DNA of 64,000 bases from Pseudomonadota bacterium (GTDB taxonomy: Bacteria > Pseudomonadota > Gammaproteobacteria > Burkholderiales > Rhodocyclaceae): positions 22,598 to 86,597 of the forward strand of contig JAGTRT010000008.1 in assembly GCA_018261895.1 (NCBI GenBank), in the 5' to 3' direction. Below the pieces are notes generated by a model. It saw only the letters and a program-made list of their open reading frames with translations, had not been told where the DNA came from and ran no database searches. Positions 18,327 to 26,476 of the stretch are shown here, piece after piece (the stretch's first letter is position 1; each line of letters opens with the position of its first letter). The translations under genes and the position numbers were made by a program.

Positions 18327-18712
18327 CAGTTTTTTACGCGGCCTTCCGTGATGGCGGTGTAATAGGCCTGCATGATGGCAGCAGCGGCGCCCGGCATTTC
18401 GTCGCAAAGCTGCTCAACGTTGGCGCGGTTGAATTCGATGTCGAGATTCCAGCCAGTGGCAACACCCATCAGGTAATCGACGTTTTTTTCGACGCCATTT
18501 TCCATCATCTTCGCCATGAAATCCGGATCGGTTGGATTGATCTTATCGTTTTCAGAACGCTCGAACATCGTGTCGAAAAACGGTCCGAATTCCTTTCTGG
18601 TGCGGTACACAAAGACCATTTCGATTTCGAGATCGTCACCGTAGAGCGTGGTAAATTGGGCGACTTTCTTGAATGTTTCCGGCCGCTGGCCGAGCTTGAT
18701 TTTGTTTGCCAT
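18326..18712 (-). CDS. Tail assembly chaperone, upstream (G-like) ORF
   Basis: 128 residues, MANKIKLGQRPETFKKVAQF start, of the phage tail assembly chaperone (pfam08748-like) type. It lies between the tail tube and the T-like ORF. The last codons read GTA AAA AAC TGA, a slippery site directly before the stop. A small fraction of ribosomes would make the extended GT product. Confidence 0.85.
   Translation of the reverse strand: MANKIKLGQRPETFKKVAQFTTLYGDDLEIEMVFVYRTRKEFGPFFDTMFERSENDKINPTDPDFMAKMMENGVEKNVDYLMGVATGWNLDIEFNRANVEQLCDEMPGAAAAIMQAYYTAITEGRVKN
18329..18335 (-). promoter_or_regulatory. Programmed -1 frameshift site AAAAAAC
   Basis: Minus strand A AAA AAC with zero frame gtA AAA AAC, immediately followed by the UGA stop of the G-like ORF. 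Slippage by -1 continues as AAA AAA CTG ATG into the T-like ORF. X XXY YYZ geometry is exact. No stop intervenes in the -1 frame. Confidence 0.8.
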
Positions 18713-18767
18713 GATCGTTTTCTTTCTGGGTAAAAAGGCCCGTTACTCCGGAGCGACCGGACGGGCG

Positions 18768-18792
18768 TAAAAAAAGCCCGCCGAAGCGGGCT
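18768..18792 (-). terminator. Intrinsic terminator after tail tube gene
   Basis: Minus strand AGCCCGC-TTCG-GCGGGCT followed by seven T. Perfect 7-bp stem with a stable tetraloop, in the gap between the tail tube gene and the chaperones, thus inside the late operon. Confidence 0.85.
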
Positions 18793-18807
18793 GTGGCAAA
18801 TTGCCGA

Positions 18808-19452
18808 TTAGTAGCGGGTGATACGGCCATTGCCGTTGACGGAAACACGGTTGACCATGATGGTTCCGCCAGACATCTGCGGGTTTTCGTTGAGGGCTAC
18901 CGTGCAAGGCGTGAAGACGAGCGAACCCGACTTCAGCGTCTTCTTGAGGATGGTGTCGGTTTGCTGGTCGGTCAGGGCCACCAGAGCAAGGTAGCTGGCC
19001 GTTCCGAACTGGTCGGCATCGATGTCGAAGGTTTCATTGACCGCCGAGAAGCCATTGTTCAACGTGGTCTCGACGTCTTCGTCCATGAATTCGACAGTGA
19101 CCGGCTTCGGCTCACCACCCGAGGAGGACGGGTTGAGGTATTTCGGGATCTGCGTCCAGGTGGAGACCTTGCGAACGGTGCCGATGCCGGAACCGGCCGG
19201 GAAGTACTCGACGTTGGTGGTGTCGATTTTTTCCGCGACGAAGGTATCGGCCGTCGGCGTCGACTTGACGCGAACTGCGCGACGGTTCAGGCGACCCCAG
19301 CCGGAGTAGACCTGCAGGATGTCGCCGACGGAGTAGCCGTGTGCCGTGCAGGTGAAGACGGCTTCGGATGCGTTGGAGACGGCGGAAACGGTTTTGGCAG
19401 CGGCGAACGCGGAAGCGACCGCCAGGATCGTGCCTTTGGGTAGTGTTGCCAT
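18808..19452 (-). CDS. Major tail (tube) protein
   Basis: 214 residues, MATLPKGTILAVASAF start, beta-rich with the PVTVEFMDEDVETTLN segment common in siphovirus tail tube proteins. Flanked by terminators on both sides, which fits a highly expressed structural gene, and directly upstream of the chaperone pair. It polymerises into the tail tube around the tape measure. Confidence 0.8.
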   Translation of the reverse strand: MATLPKGTILAVASAFAAAKTVSAVSNASEAVFTCTAHGYSVGDILQVYSGWGRLNRRAVRVKSTPTADTFVAEKIDTTNVEYFPAGSGIGTVRKVSTWTQIPKYLNPSSSGGEPKPVTVEFMDEDVETTLNNGFSAVNETFDIDADQFGTASYLALVALTDQQTDTILKKTLKSGSLVFTPCTVALNENPQMSGGTIMVNRVSVNGNGRITRY

Positions 19453-19471
19453 TTTTCGGGCCTTTCATAAC

Positions 19472-19493
19472 AAAAAACCCGCCAACGGCGGGT
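19472..19493 (-). terminator. Intrinsic terminator upstream of tail tube gene
   Basis: Minus strand ACCCGCC-GTT-GGCGGGT then TTTTTG. One of two consecutive terminators between the DUF3168 gene and the tail tube gene. Confidence 0.75.
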
Positions 19494-19515
19494 GTATGGA
19501 CGGGCTTTCGCCCAA

Positions 19516-19536
19516 TAAAAACCGCCTTTCGGCGGT
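19516..19536 (-). terminator. Intrinsic terminator after DUF3168 gene
   Basis: Minus strand ACCGCC-GAAA-GGCGGT then TTTTATT, GNRA-type loop. It follows the stop of the tail completion gene by a few bases. Confidence 0.8.
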
Positions 19537-19542
19537 GATCGT

Positions 19543-19896
19543 TTATCTGGCTGCCCAGATCAAAAATCGTTGAATCGACCCGTAACGCTGGGTGTCTGGT
19601 TCGTACATCGAGATCGGCTCGCCTTGCGGCTCGGCCGTGAAGGCACTGGATGCGGTCAGGGCGTCTTCGATCTGCCGGATGAGGTCAAGCGATGTCTGGC
19701 GGGCCTCCGACCACACGGCGACCTGGACGAGCGGGCGGCGGTGATCCATGGCGGTGTTGTCGGCATAGCGCATGGTTTCTCCACCGAGTTGCTGCCAGAC
19801 GACGTAGGGCATGGCCACGCCGAGCGGGGCCACGTCCGGGTAGGTTTCGCCACAGATTGGCGTGAGCAGCGCGACGAGATCGGATTCCATGCTCAT
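19543..19896 (-). CDS. DUF3168-type tail terminator/completion protein
   Basis: 117 residues; MSMESDLVALLTPICGETYPDVAP is the typical N-terminus of DUF3168 proteins of HK97-like phages, followed by MPYVVWQQLGG and VQVAVWSEARQTSLDLI. These cap the growing tail tube and join it to the head. ATGA overlap with the HK97 gp10-like gene upstream; a terminator follows. Confidence 0.82.
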   Translation of the reverse strand: MSMESDLVALLTPICGETYPDVAPLGVAMPYVVWQQLGGETMRYADNTAMDHRRPLVQVAVWSEARQTSLDLIRQIEDALTASSAFTAEPQGEPISMYEPDTQRYGSIQRFLIWAAR

Positions 19897-20327
19897 GCCT
19901 TGGCGACCTCCTGCAGGTAACGGGTTTTCATGGCGGAGCGGACGGCGCTGCGGGTTTCGGCGACCGCACGGCCGATGAACGATTCGGCCGGCGAATGGCT
20001 GGTGCCGAATTCGACCATGGCGCCGTAGGGAGCCTTGGCGGCGTTCCAGCTGACGTGATAGGTGGAGACGTCCCGGAAGCTGTTGTCTTTCGAGAACACC
20101 TGGTAGATCGCCTCACGCAGATTGCCGGGCTGGTAGGGGCCATAGACACCGTGGGTGCCGTGAAACATGTGCGCCTTTTCGCTGACCGGCGCCAGTTGGC
20201 GAGCCCGGTCATAGATGACCTGGGCGCCAGCTTGAGCGGCCGGGCGGGTCGCTGCGTTGAGCGTTTCGGCCGTGGCCCGCAGCTGCTCGCGAAATGCGCG
20301 GGTGTTCATGGTGATGCGGCCGCTCAT
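19893..20327 (-). CDS. HK97 gp10-like head-tail/tail component
   Basis: 144 residues with the family signature: AQVIYDRARQLAPVSEKAH near the N-terminus and the AAKAPYGAMVEFGTSHSPAESF segment followed by a C-terminal helix. It belongs to the neck region and sits between the head closure and tail terminator genes, coupled by overlapping start/stop codons on both sides. Confidence 0.85.
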   Translation of the reverse strand: MSGRITMNTRAFREQLRATAETLNAATRPAAQAGAQVIYDRARQLAPVSEKAHMFHGTHGVYGPYQPGNLREAIYQVFSKDNSFRDVSTYHVSWNAAKAPYGAMVEFGTSHSPAESFIGRAVAETRSAVRSAMKTRYLQEVAKA

Positions 20328-20641
20328 TTCACTTCCTTACACAGCAGGTCGACGTAGCCTTTGGCCTTGTTCGGCAGAACGGCCTGGACGTCGTACAGAT
20401 CGGCGCCATGGCGGATGCGATGGGCTTCGGTGATGTCGGTGCGGTAGCGCATGCGGATCGAGACCTTGATGTCGGCGATTTCGGCTCCGGCGCGGATGGT
20501 GCTGAGGCCACTGGGGTACAGCACATTGGCCCAGGCATAGCTGACGAGCGACCAGGTGAGCACGGGCTGGCCGATGCCGTCGCGGGCCTGCGTGCGCACT
20601 TCGATGGCGACGCGATCGTTGAGGGCGCCGGCTGAGATCAT
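20324..20641 (-). CDS. Head closure (head-tail joining) protein
   Basis: 105 residues from ATG 20641, which overlaps the stop of the connector gene (ATGA). MISAGALNDRVAIEVRTQARDGIGQ and ADIKVSIRMRYRTDITEAHRI match phage head-tail adaptors of the SPP1 gp16/HK97 type. An upstream in-frame extension of 55 codons is antisense-like low-quality sequence and is not used. Confidence 0.85.
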   Translation of the reverse strand: MISAGALNDRVAIEVRTQARDGIGQPVLTWSLVSYAWANVLYPSGLSTIRAGAEIADIKVSIRMRYRTDITEAHRIRHGADLYDVQAVLPNKAKGYVDLLCKEVK

Positions 20642-21204
20642 GCATACACCCGGTAATAATCGAGCAGGCCATCGACGAAGGTGCGCGGCAGCTCGCTCAG
20701 GGATTCTCCGGAGACGACTTCCGGATTCTTGATCCAGGTGGCGACGGCGAGGATGATCCATTGCTTGAGCTGGGCGAGTTCGGCATCCGCCGCCGCATGT
20801 CCACACTGGTATTCGATGCGGACGGCGCCCGGGCGATCATAGGTGCTTGGCCAGGACTTTCCCTTGGCCGGGACGATGACGGCCGGGATGGCCTCGGCGT
20901 CGACGGTGTATTCGGTGTTGGCCAGCTCCTGCTTGACGTTGGCGGTGTCGTAGTACTCGACCTTGGTGATGGACACCAGGGGCGGATTGGGCAGATAGAT
21001 CGCGGCCGGGAAGGCTTCCTTGCTCCACGCCCATGTCTGCTGGCCAAACGCCCTGCCCGTCTTCTGCTCGGCCAGCGCACGCGCGGCCGAGATCAGGATC
21101 GGCAGCAGCACGTCGAACTCGGTACCATCGATCCGACAGGCGACCTTGACCTCACCGGTGGTGACCGGCTCGGCAGTCGGCGCAGTGATTAGTTTTAAGG
21201 CCAT
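20638..21204 (-). CDS. Head-tail connector, gp6-like
   Basis: 188 residues; VTTGEVKVACRIDGTEFD then LPILISAARALAEQKTGRAF is the common N-terminus of HK97 gp6-like adaptor proteins, which bind the portal ring. Gene order (connector, closure, gp10, DUF3168) is the standard siphovirus neck module. Confidence 0.87.
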   Translation of the reverse strand: MALKLITAPTAEPVTTGEVKVACRIDGTEFDVLLPILISAARALAEQKTGRAFGQQTWAWSKEAFPAAIYLPNPPLVSITKVEYYDTANVKQELANTEYTVDAEAIPAVIVPAKGKSWPSTYDRPGAVRIEYQCGHAAADAELAQLKQWIILAVATWIKNPEVVSGESLSELPRTFVDGLLDYYRVYA

Positions 21205-21221
21205 GTGTCCTCGATGGATGT

Positions 21222-21245
21222 AAAAAAACCGCCCGGAGGCGGTTG
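21222..21245 (-). terminator. Intrinsic terminator after SGNH hydrolase gene
   Basis: Minus strand AACCGCC-TCCG-GGCGGTT then TTTTT. Perfect 7-bp stem between the SGNH gene and the connector gene. Confidence 0.85.
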
Positions 21246-21269
21246 GTTTGGATCGTTGTGAAGAGGGGA

Positions 21270-22889
21270 TTAGATATGCGCAGCTACAGCCGGGGCCACT
21301 GCCCCTTTTTGAATACGCTCATAACCTGCCCTTGCGTGGTGAGTTCCATCGGTCGTCACGAGGTCGATGTACGCCTGGGCGGCACTAACGGTTGTCCCTG
21401 CGCTGAGTGAAAGCGTTACGGTTGTTGGGTTCGTCACTGCCGAAATGACGGCCTTGAGCAACGCACCAGCTGCGCCAGCACCAACCACAACCACCTGCGC
21501 GTTTAGGTCGCGTGCTGTAAATGCGGCAGTGGCGCTAGTCAGCACAGCCGCGCCGGACGTGATAGCTGCATCGGATACAACGCGAGTTGGCGCAGCCCAC
21601 TTTCCAGAATCAGGAGACGACTCGACCAAATCGGCGAACTCAAGGAATCCGGCCAGCGGTGGCGCAACGGCACGGACTGTGTTGTTGTTGAACAGCAGGC
21701 GCTCGGCGTTTGACGAATGGACCGTCTGATTAGCGACTGTGCAGTACCAGTCGGTAGAGCTAGAAACCGGCTCAAGCGTTGTCCAGAAAAGCGGCTTGTC
21801 CGGAGCCATCAGGTCTTTGTAGTTCTGGACCCATGTTGCGAGATTGGCCGCTGTTGCACCATTGGTAAGGTCGTTGATTCCAGCCTCGCCAATGACTGCC
21901 GTGCAGTATTTTGCGATGAGCGCACGCTTTGCGGTGTATCCGCTAGTCGTGGCCAGATATTGCAGGCGCTCACCAGAAATACCTGCGACAACGTAACCTG
22001 CGCCCGTCTTTTGAATATTTCGTGCAACAGAACCCCATGCGCCATCGCCATCCGTCACGAAGTCATACGAACCGGCTGCGCGGGAGTCGCCGCTGATGAA
22101 AAAACTCGGGCTGGATGTTTTGGCGATGATGGCGCAAGGAACATATCCACCCGGCGTGGAGGCGTTGTTCGTGACTGTTCCGCCCATTGTCATGTCTGTG
22201 ACGGTGGCCGCGTACATGAAGCCATCGCCAGCCGCAGCGTTCTGAATTTGATGCAGGCCAGTCCACATGATTCCGGCAGAGCAGTTCCACCAAGTTCGGA
22301 CGCGGAAACGCGCTCCCTTCGGGATATATACCGACACAACATCCGAAGTCAGGAAGTCGCCGAATGGGACCGTTCCTGCTGCTACTCCAGAAAACTTGAC
22401 TTGAGTGAAAACGCCTTCAGGGTATTCGATTGACGCTGTAACCGTGGCGTCAACGCCTTGATTATTTTCGCCGGGTGCGGTGTTCTGGATGTAGAAGCCG
22501 GGATACACAAGCTGTAATGATGCAATTTCGTCGGTCGCGTTATGTGCCGATCTGGTCATTGTCTGCTTGTTTGCTGCCTCGCTGTGGTTCGTCGGGAATC
22601 CGCAGCGCGTGGCGACAATACCCATTTTTGCAGAGCGGCGAGCAAGGCCGTATGCGTCACCAGAAAAATTACTCCCCCCGGTGAGACGATTGGAAACACT
22701 ATTCACCGGCGCCGAGTTGACTGTCGTATCGTCATCAATCCAGGCCGTACCTCCCGTCAGGTTGGTGTCCGCCTGCTTGGCGGCGACCAACCCGGTCTCG
22801 GTGGCGGCGTCAGTGGTCAGCAGGTTGCCGACCTTGTAGCGTTTCCCGGTGTTCGGGTCGGTGAAGGCTGCGAGCAGGCGGACGGTCAT
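21270..22889 (-). CDS. SGNH/GDSL hydrolase-like virion-associated protein
   Basis: 539 residues. Residues 1-50 (MTVRLLAAFTDPNTGKRYKV) resemble small head proteins such as the neighbour at 22902. A beta-rich middle follows, then an SGNH hydrolase domain: block I FFISGDSRAAGSY near residue 270 (nucleophile Ser), block III IGEAGINDLTNG with Gly/Asn, and block V TTDGTHHARAGY near the C-terminus (Asp/His). Such domains deacetylate or de-esterify glycans. Its place among head genes, flanked by a terminator, and locally lower GC suggest a late insertion; it may decorate the capsid. Substrate unknown. Confidence 0.75.
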   Translation of the reverse strand: MTVRLLAAFTDPNTGKRYKVGNLLTTDAATETGLVAAKQADTNLTGGTAWIDDDTTVNSAPVNSVSNRLTGGSNFSGDAYGLARRSAKMGIVATRCGFPTNHSEAANKQTMTRSAHNATDEIASLQLVYPGFYIQNTAPGENNQGVDATVTASIEYPEGVFTQVKFSGVAAGTVPFGDFLTSDVVSVYIPKGARFRVRTWWNCSAGIMWTGLHQIQNAAAGDGFMYAATVTDMTMGGTVTNNASTPGGYVPCAIIAKTSSPSFFISGDSRAAGSYDFVTDGDGAWGSVARNIQKTGAGYVVAGISGERLQYLATTSGYTAKRALIAKYCTAVIGEAGINDLTNGATAANLATWVQNYKDLMAPDKPLFWTTLEPVSSSTDWYCTVANQTVHSSNAERLLFNNNTVRAVAPPLAGFLEFADLVESSPDSGKWAAPTRVVSDAAITSGAAVLTSATAAFTARDLNAQVVVVGAGAAGALLKAVISAVTNPTTVTLSLSAGTTVSAAQAYIDLVTTDGTHHARAGYERIQKGAVAPAVAAHI

Positions 22890-22901
22890 GATGTTTATTC
22901 C

Positions 22902-23138
22902 TTACTTGGCCGCGACTTCAGCAGCGGCTTGGTTTTCGGCGGTGGCCGCTTCGTGCGTGATCACCTTCTTGTCGAGCGACTTGCGGCAATAGTCGACGGC
23001 GGCTTTCGAGCTATCGACGACACCGGATTTTTCGAGCGTTTCGGCGGTGGCGTCTTCGAAGGAGACGACGTCGTTCGGCATGTAGTTAGCGCCGTCGATC
23101 GGCAGATCGACGAGGATGCGGACTGTTTTCTTTGGCAT
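22902..23138 (-). CDS. Small head-associated phage protein
   Basis: 78 residues, MPKKTVRILVDLPIDGANYM, acidic with an Ala/Glu-rich C-terminal helix. Located between capsid and SGNH genes; position and size fit a head completion or decoration protein, but no diagnostic motif is present. Its first 40 residues share a general pattern with the N-terminus of the SGNH protein (short strands, then a DATAET-like segment). Confidence 0.6.
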   Translation of the reverse strand: MPKKTVRILVDLPIDGANYMPNDVVSFEDATAETLEKSGVVDSSKAAVDYCRKSLDKKVITHEAATAENQAAAEVAAK

Positions 23139-23191
23139 GAGAATTCCTTTGGCGCCGGTCTGTACAACGACCGGCGCGGTTCGGTTGCTGG

Positions 23192-24406
23192 TTAGGTGGC
23201 GGAGTGCTGGTAGGTCTTCACGGCAGCGCTGTCGAGCAGGTTGCCGCCGGCACGCGCCCAGGCCAGGAAGCCGACTTGACCCTTGGAGGTATAGACGGAG
23301 TCTTCGAAGCGGAAGATGGTCACGTCCAGGGCGTCGCGGATCTTGTAGCTGTCCAGCTTGCCGTAGGCGACGGACTTGGCGTTCGCGGCCGGGGTCGGCA
23401 TGTGGTTGTTGATGGTAACGTTGGAACCGAGCAGCTGGTCGAGCTTTCCACCGGCGATGGAGGCGTCGTAGGACGGAATCCAGATCGGGCGACCGGAGGT
23501 GTCCTTGATCTTGCGGGCAACCTTACGGGCGGCCTGAGACATCATCCAGCCGAGACCGCCGGCATCCTCGTAGCCGTCGTCGATGGATTCCTGCAGATCG
23601 ACCAGGTCGTCGTAGATGAAGGTGACGGTCTGGCCGGTGGCACCCGTTTTGCCAACGGATGCGGCGACAGACAGGCCCCAGGGCTCACCGGTACCGGTGC
23701 CGATGGAGAATTTCTTGTTCTGGATGCGGCCGATGCGGTCGCGAACACGGCCATAGACGAGGGCGACGATATCGACGGAGCTGTCCTGGATCAGTTCGAA
23801 CGGCACAGCGATGATTTTCGAGCCGAATTTGAACGTGTTCAGCGGGACGGTGAACATGTTTGGATCCTGGCCGTTCGACTGGGTGTTTTCAGCGAGGATT
23901 TCGCCTTCTTCGGTCGAACCATCCGAACCCGGATAGGACAGCGGACCACCGGAGGCGGTCACGATGCGGCTGGCGGCGCGACGCATGCCGCCGTAGGAGG
24001 CGATGGTTTCAACCAGTTCGCTGGCGACTTCGGTGGCGACGCTGTAGCCGCCCTGCGAGCCGGTCGTGGTCGACATGGTGTTGCGGATCTGGCGTGCCTC
24101 GTCGGCGGACAGCGAGCTGATGCCGTTGCGAATCAGCTTGTCCATGATGGTTCGATGCCCTGCCTTGTTTTCAGCGCCGGCCGGGTTGCGGCGGGCGTCG
24201 TCGAATCGCTCTTCAGCAGCGACGTTGAGCAGGCGCTGGGTGCTTTCGATCTGGCTGTCGAGACGTTCGATCTCATCGGCCATGTTGTCGAATTTGGCTT
24301 TGTCTTCCGTGGTCCAGATGGTGTCGCCCTTGTCGGCGAGTTGGTTGTTGGCTTGACGGGCGAGTTCATTGCGGCGCTCGCGCAGGGCTTGGATCGTTTG
24401 AGACAT
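23192..24406 (-). CDS. HK97-type major capsid protein
   Basis: 404 residues. An N-terminal coiled-coil scaffold-like part (about residues 1-75, ALRERRNELARQANNQL) is followed by the HK97 fold (GGYSVATEVASELVETIASY, AVPFELIQDSSVDIV, GWMMSQAARKVARKIKD, AYGKLDSYKIRD). The helical delta domain is usually removed by the prohead protease, encoded next door. Capsid shells are built from hexamers and pentamers of the mature part. Confidence 0.95.
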   Translation of the reverse strand: MSQTIQALRERRNELARQANNQLADKGDTIWTTEDKAKFDNMADEIERLDSQIESTQRLLNVAAEERFDDARRNPAGAENKAGHRTIMDKLIRNGISSLSADEARQIRNTMSTTTGSQGGYSVATEVASELVETIASYGGMRRAASRIVTASGGPLSYPGSDGSTEEGEILAENTQSNGQDPNMFTVPLNTFKFGSKIIAVPFELIQDSSVDIVALVYGRVRDRIGRIQNKKFSIGTGTGEPWGLSVAASVGKTGATGQTVTFIYDDLVDLQESIDDGYEDAGGLGWMMSQAARKVARKIKDTSGRPIWIPSYDASIAGGKLDQLLGSNVTINNHMPTPAANAKSVAYGKLDSYKIRDALDVTIFRFEDSVYTSKGQVGFLAWARAGGNLLDSAAVKTYQHSAT

Positions 24407-24429
24407 GGTGTTTCCTTTCGAAACAGACG

Positions 24430-24452
24430 TAAAAAAACCCGCCGAAGCGGGC
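24430..24452 (-). terminator. Intrinsic terminator between protease and capsid genes
   Basis: Minus strand GCCCGC-TTCG-GCGGGT then seven T. It lies upstream of the capsid gene in the late transcript. Confidence 0.8.
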
Positions 24453-24474
24453 TGGATTCACTGCGCGGAGCGCG

Positions 24475-25194
24475 TCAGTAATTGGGGAGCAGCAGCCGGA
24501 GACGACGGGCGGCGTTTTCCTTGAGGATGCTTGGATCGGGCGCTGGCGGTTCTTCCGGCTCGATCTTCGGGGCGTTCTGGTAGGCGCTGAGGTTCCAGCG
24601 GGCGGCGTTGTTCTTGGTGCCGTCGGCGCCAAAGATGGCGTCGACAAAGCCCCAATCCTTGGCTTCTTGAGCGGTGAACCAGGTTTCGCTGTTCATCCAT
24701 TCGACGACCTGATCATTGCTCTGACCGGTCTTGTTGACGTAGTCGATGGCGATGGCCTGATCGATTTTGTCGAGCAGCGTGATGGTTTCGGCAAGGTCTT
24801 CCTTGTTGCCATACACCAGTGTCCAGGCGTTGTGGATCATGAACATGGCGCCGTTGGCGATGTTCACGGTCTTGGCGGCAATGGCGACGGTGGTGGCCGC
24901 ACTGGCGCAGAGGCCGTCGATCCAGACGGTGACGTTGCCATGTTGTTGGACAGCGGCAGCAATGGAGCGGCCATCGAATACGTCGCCGCCAGGGGAATTG
25001 ATGCGCAGGTTGATTTCCTGGCCGTTGAGCTGGGCAATCTGCTTGACGAGCTCAGCGGCATTGACGCCCCAGTAGGAGTCGATGATGTCGTAAAGGTAGA
25101 GCGTGGTTTGCCCAGCGCCGGTGCTCTCGGCACGGACGCCAGCGGGCTGGCGTTGCGCGTTGTCACGCAGTAGTTGGAGCAGTCGCTTGTGCAT
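24475..25194 (-). CDS. ClpP-like prohead protease
   Basis: 239 residues from ATG 25194 (AAAGG upstream); a GTG at 25233 is an alternative start. ClpP-type serine protease fold: LRINSPGGDVFDG (oxyanion glycines), DGLCASAATTVA with the nucleophile Ser, FMIHNAWT with the catalytic His, and the Asp in a following helix. It processes the capsid delta domain. It overlaps the portal gene end and precedes the capsid gene, the standard HK97 order portal-protease-capsid. Confidence 0.92.
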   Translation of the reverse strand: MHKRLLQLLRDNAQRQPAGVRAESTGAGQTTLYLYDIIDSYWGVNAAELVKQIAQLNGQEINLRINSPGGDVFDGRSIAAAVQQHGNVTVWIDGLCASAATTVAIAAKTVNIANGAMFMIHNAWTLVYGNKEDLAETITLLDKIDQAIAIDYVNKTGQSNDQVVEWMNSETWFTAQEAKDWGFVDAIFGADGTKNNAARWNLSAYQNAPKIEPEEPPAPDPSILKENAARRLRLLLPNY

Positions 25195-26476
25195 CTGGCT
25201 GGCCTTTCTTTGGGTCGAATAGGGTGTCTCCACCGGGCAAGGGCGGAAGGTTCTTTATTTTTCGGATTTCGTTTGGCGTCATCCAGCCGGGCCCCTGGCT
25301 TCCGCCGATGGATTGCCGGAATGCCTCGCCTTCTGACTTGGCGTCACCGCGCAGCAGCCCCTCAAGGGAGAATTCGGTGAAGTATTTCGCGGTCCGGAAA
25401 AACTTGCGGTTGAATTCCTGCTCGATCCGGTTTAGGTAGGGCTGGATGGTGAATTTGACGAAGCCAATGGTCAGTTGCTCGACGCCGGTACCCCAGCTGG
25501 TCGTTGTTTCATTGGCGCCGATCATGTGGGGCGGCACGCCGAATGCGCGGGCAATATCGATGACCTGGTACTTGCGCGAGTCGAGCAGCTCGGCATCGGC
25601 GGCCGTCATGCTGAGTTCACGCAGCTTGACCCCCTCTGTCAGCACCATGGGACGGCCGGCATTGTTTACGCCGGTGTAGCGTTCGGAATAGGTTCGACGT
25701 AGTTGCTCGATCTGATCATCCCTGAGCTTTCCTTCGGCCTCAAGCAGGTGCTTTGACATGGCGCCGTTGGCGTAGAACGCGCCGCTGAATTCGTCGGCAG
25801 CCAGCGCGATGCTGATGCCGTGCTGGGCGCCCAGGCGGATGGTGCTGGGGCTGCTTTCGCCATCGAACATCAAGTTTGGAACGTGAACGACGTCATCCTG
25901 ATGCAGGCCGTATGGGCGCGTTCCATCAGTCGGGTTGATGTAGTAGTGCAAATAGTCGCCGACACCTTCGATATCGACTGTGTCGCGATGGTGCGGCTTG
26001 AGGCCGGTGATGACGCCGCCGCGATTGCGCTGAATTTCGATGATGGCGTCACCGCGCAGGCCGTTGCAGGCAACAATGAACTCGTAGAGGCTGGCGGCTG
26101 TCCAGCGCGGGTGCGGCTGCTCGTTGAGCAGGTACCACAGATTTGAATCGGAGACGCGACGGCGGCCGCCATCTTCGGTGCGTTCGTAAATGTGGCAGGG
26201 AAGGCTGGCAATGGATCCGGCGATCCTGCTGATGCAGGCGTAGACGGCCGATGTCCGCATGGCGGTGCGATCATTGACGGTGTGGCCGGTGATGCCCTGC
26301 GATCCGCCAAGGAAGTCGAGGATTCTAGAATTGGAGAGTGCTATCGAATCGGTCTGGCCGTTGCTGGCGTTGACGATGCGTTCGGCTTTGCGCTTGGCCA
26401 TCCAGGCGTTGAGGATGACGCTGCCCGACTGGGAGACGCGCTCGGCGTTGTACCAGGTTGCATTTTGTTGGGTCAC
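25163..26476 (-). CDS. HK97-type portal protein
   Basis: 437 residues. TSAVYACISRIAGSIASLPCHIYER and DIARAFGVPPHMIGANETTTSWGTGVEQ are typical of HK97 gp3-like portals, and NRIEQEFNRKFF is the conserved C-terminal stretch. It forms the dodecameric ring through which DNA enters. The start overlaps the end of the large terminase gene. A shorter start at the MAKRKAE Met is possible. Confidence 0.95.
   Translation of the reverse strand: MTQQNATWYNAERVSQSGSVILNAWMAKRKAERIVNASNGQTDSIALSNSRILDFLGGSQGITGHTVNDRTAMRTSAVYACISRIAGSIASLPCHIYERTEDGGRRRVSDSNLWYLLNEQPHPRWTAASLYEFIVACNGLRGDAIIEIQRNRGGVITGLKPHHRDTVDIEGVGDYLHYYINPTDGTRPYGLHQDDVVHVPNLMFDGESSPSTIRLGAQHGISIALAADEFSGAFYANGAMSKHLLEAEGKLRDDQIEQLRRTYSERYTGVNNAGRPMVLTEGVKLRELSMTAADAELLDSRKYQVIDIARAFGVPPHMIGANETTTSWGTGVEQLTIGFVKFTIQPYLNRIEQEFNRKFFRTAKYFTEFSLEGLLRGDAKSEGEAFRQSIGGSQGPGWMTPNEIRKIKNLPPLPGGDTLFDPKKGQPDAQATAPTTA

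Noticed and set aside
23204..24481. Plus-strand ORF of 425 aa opposite the capsid gene
   Set aside because: Antisense shadow of the HK97 capsid gene; no ribosome site or family pattern.
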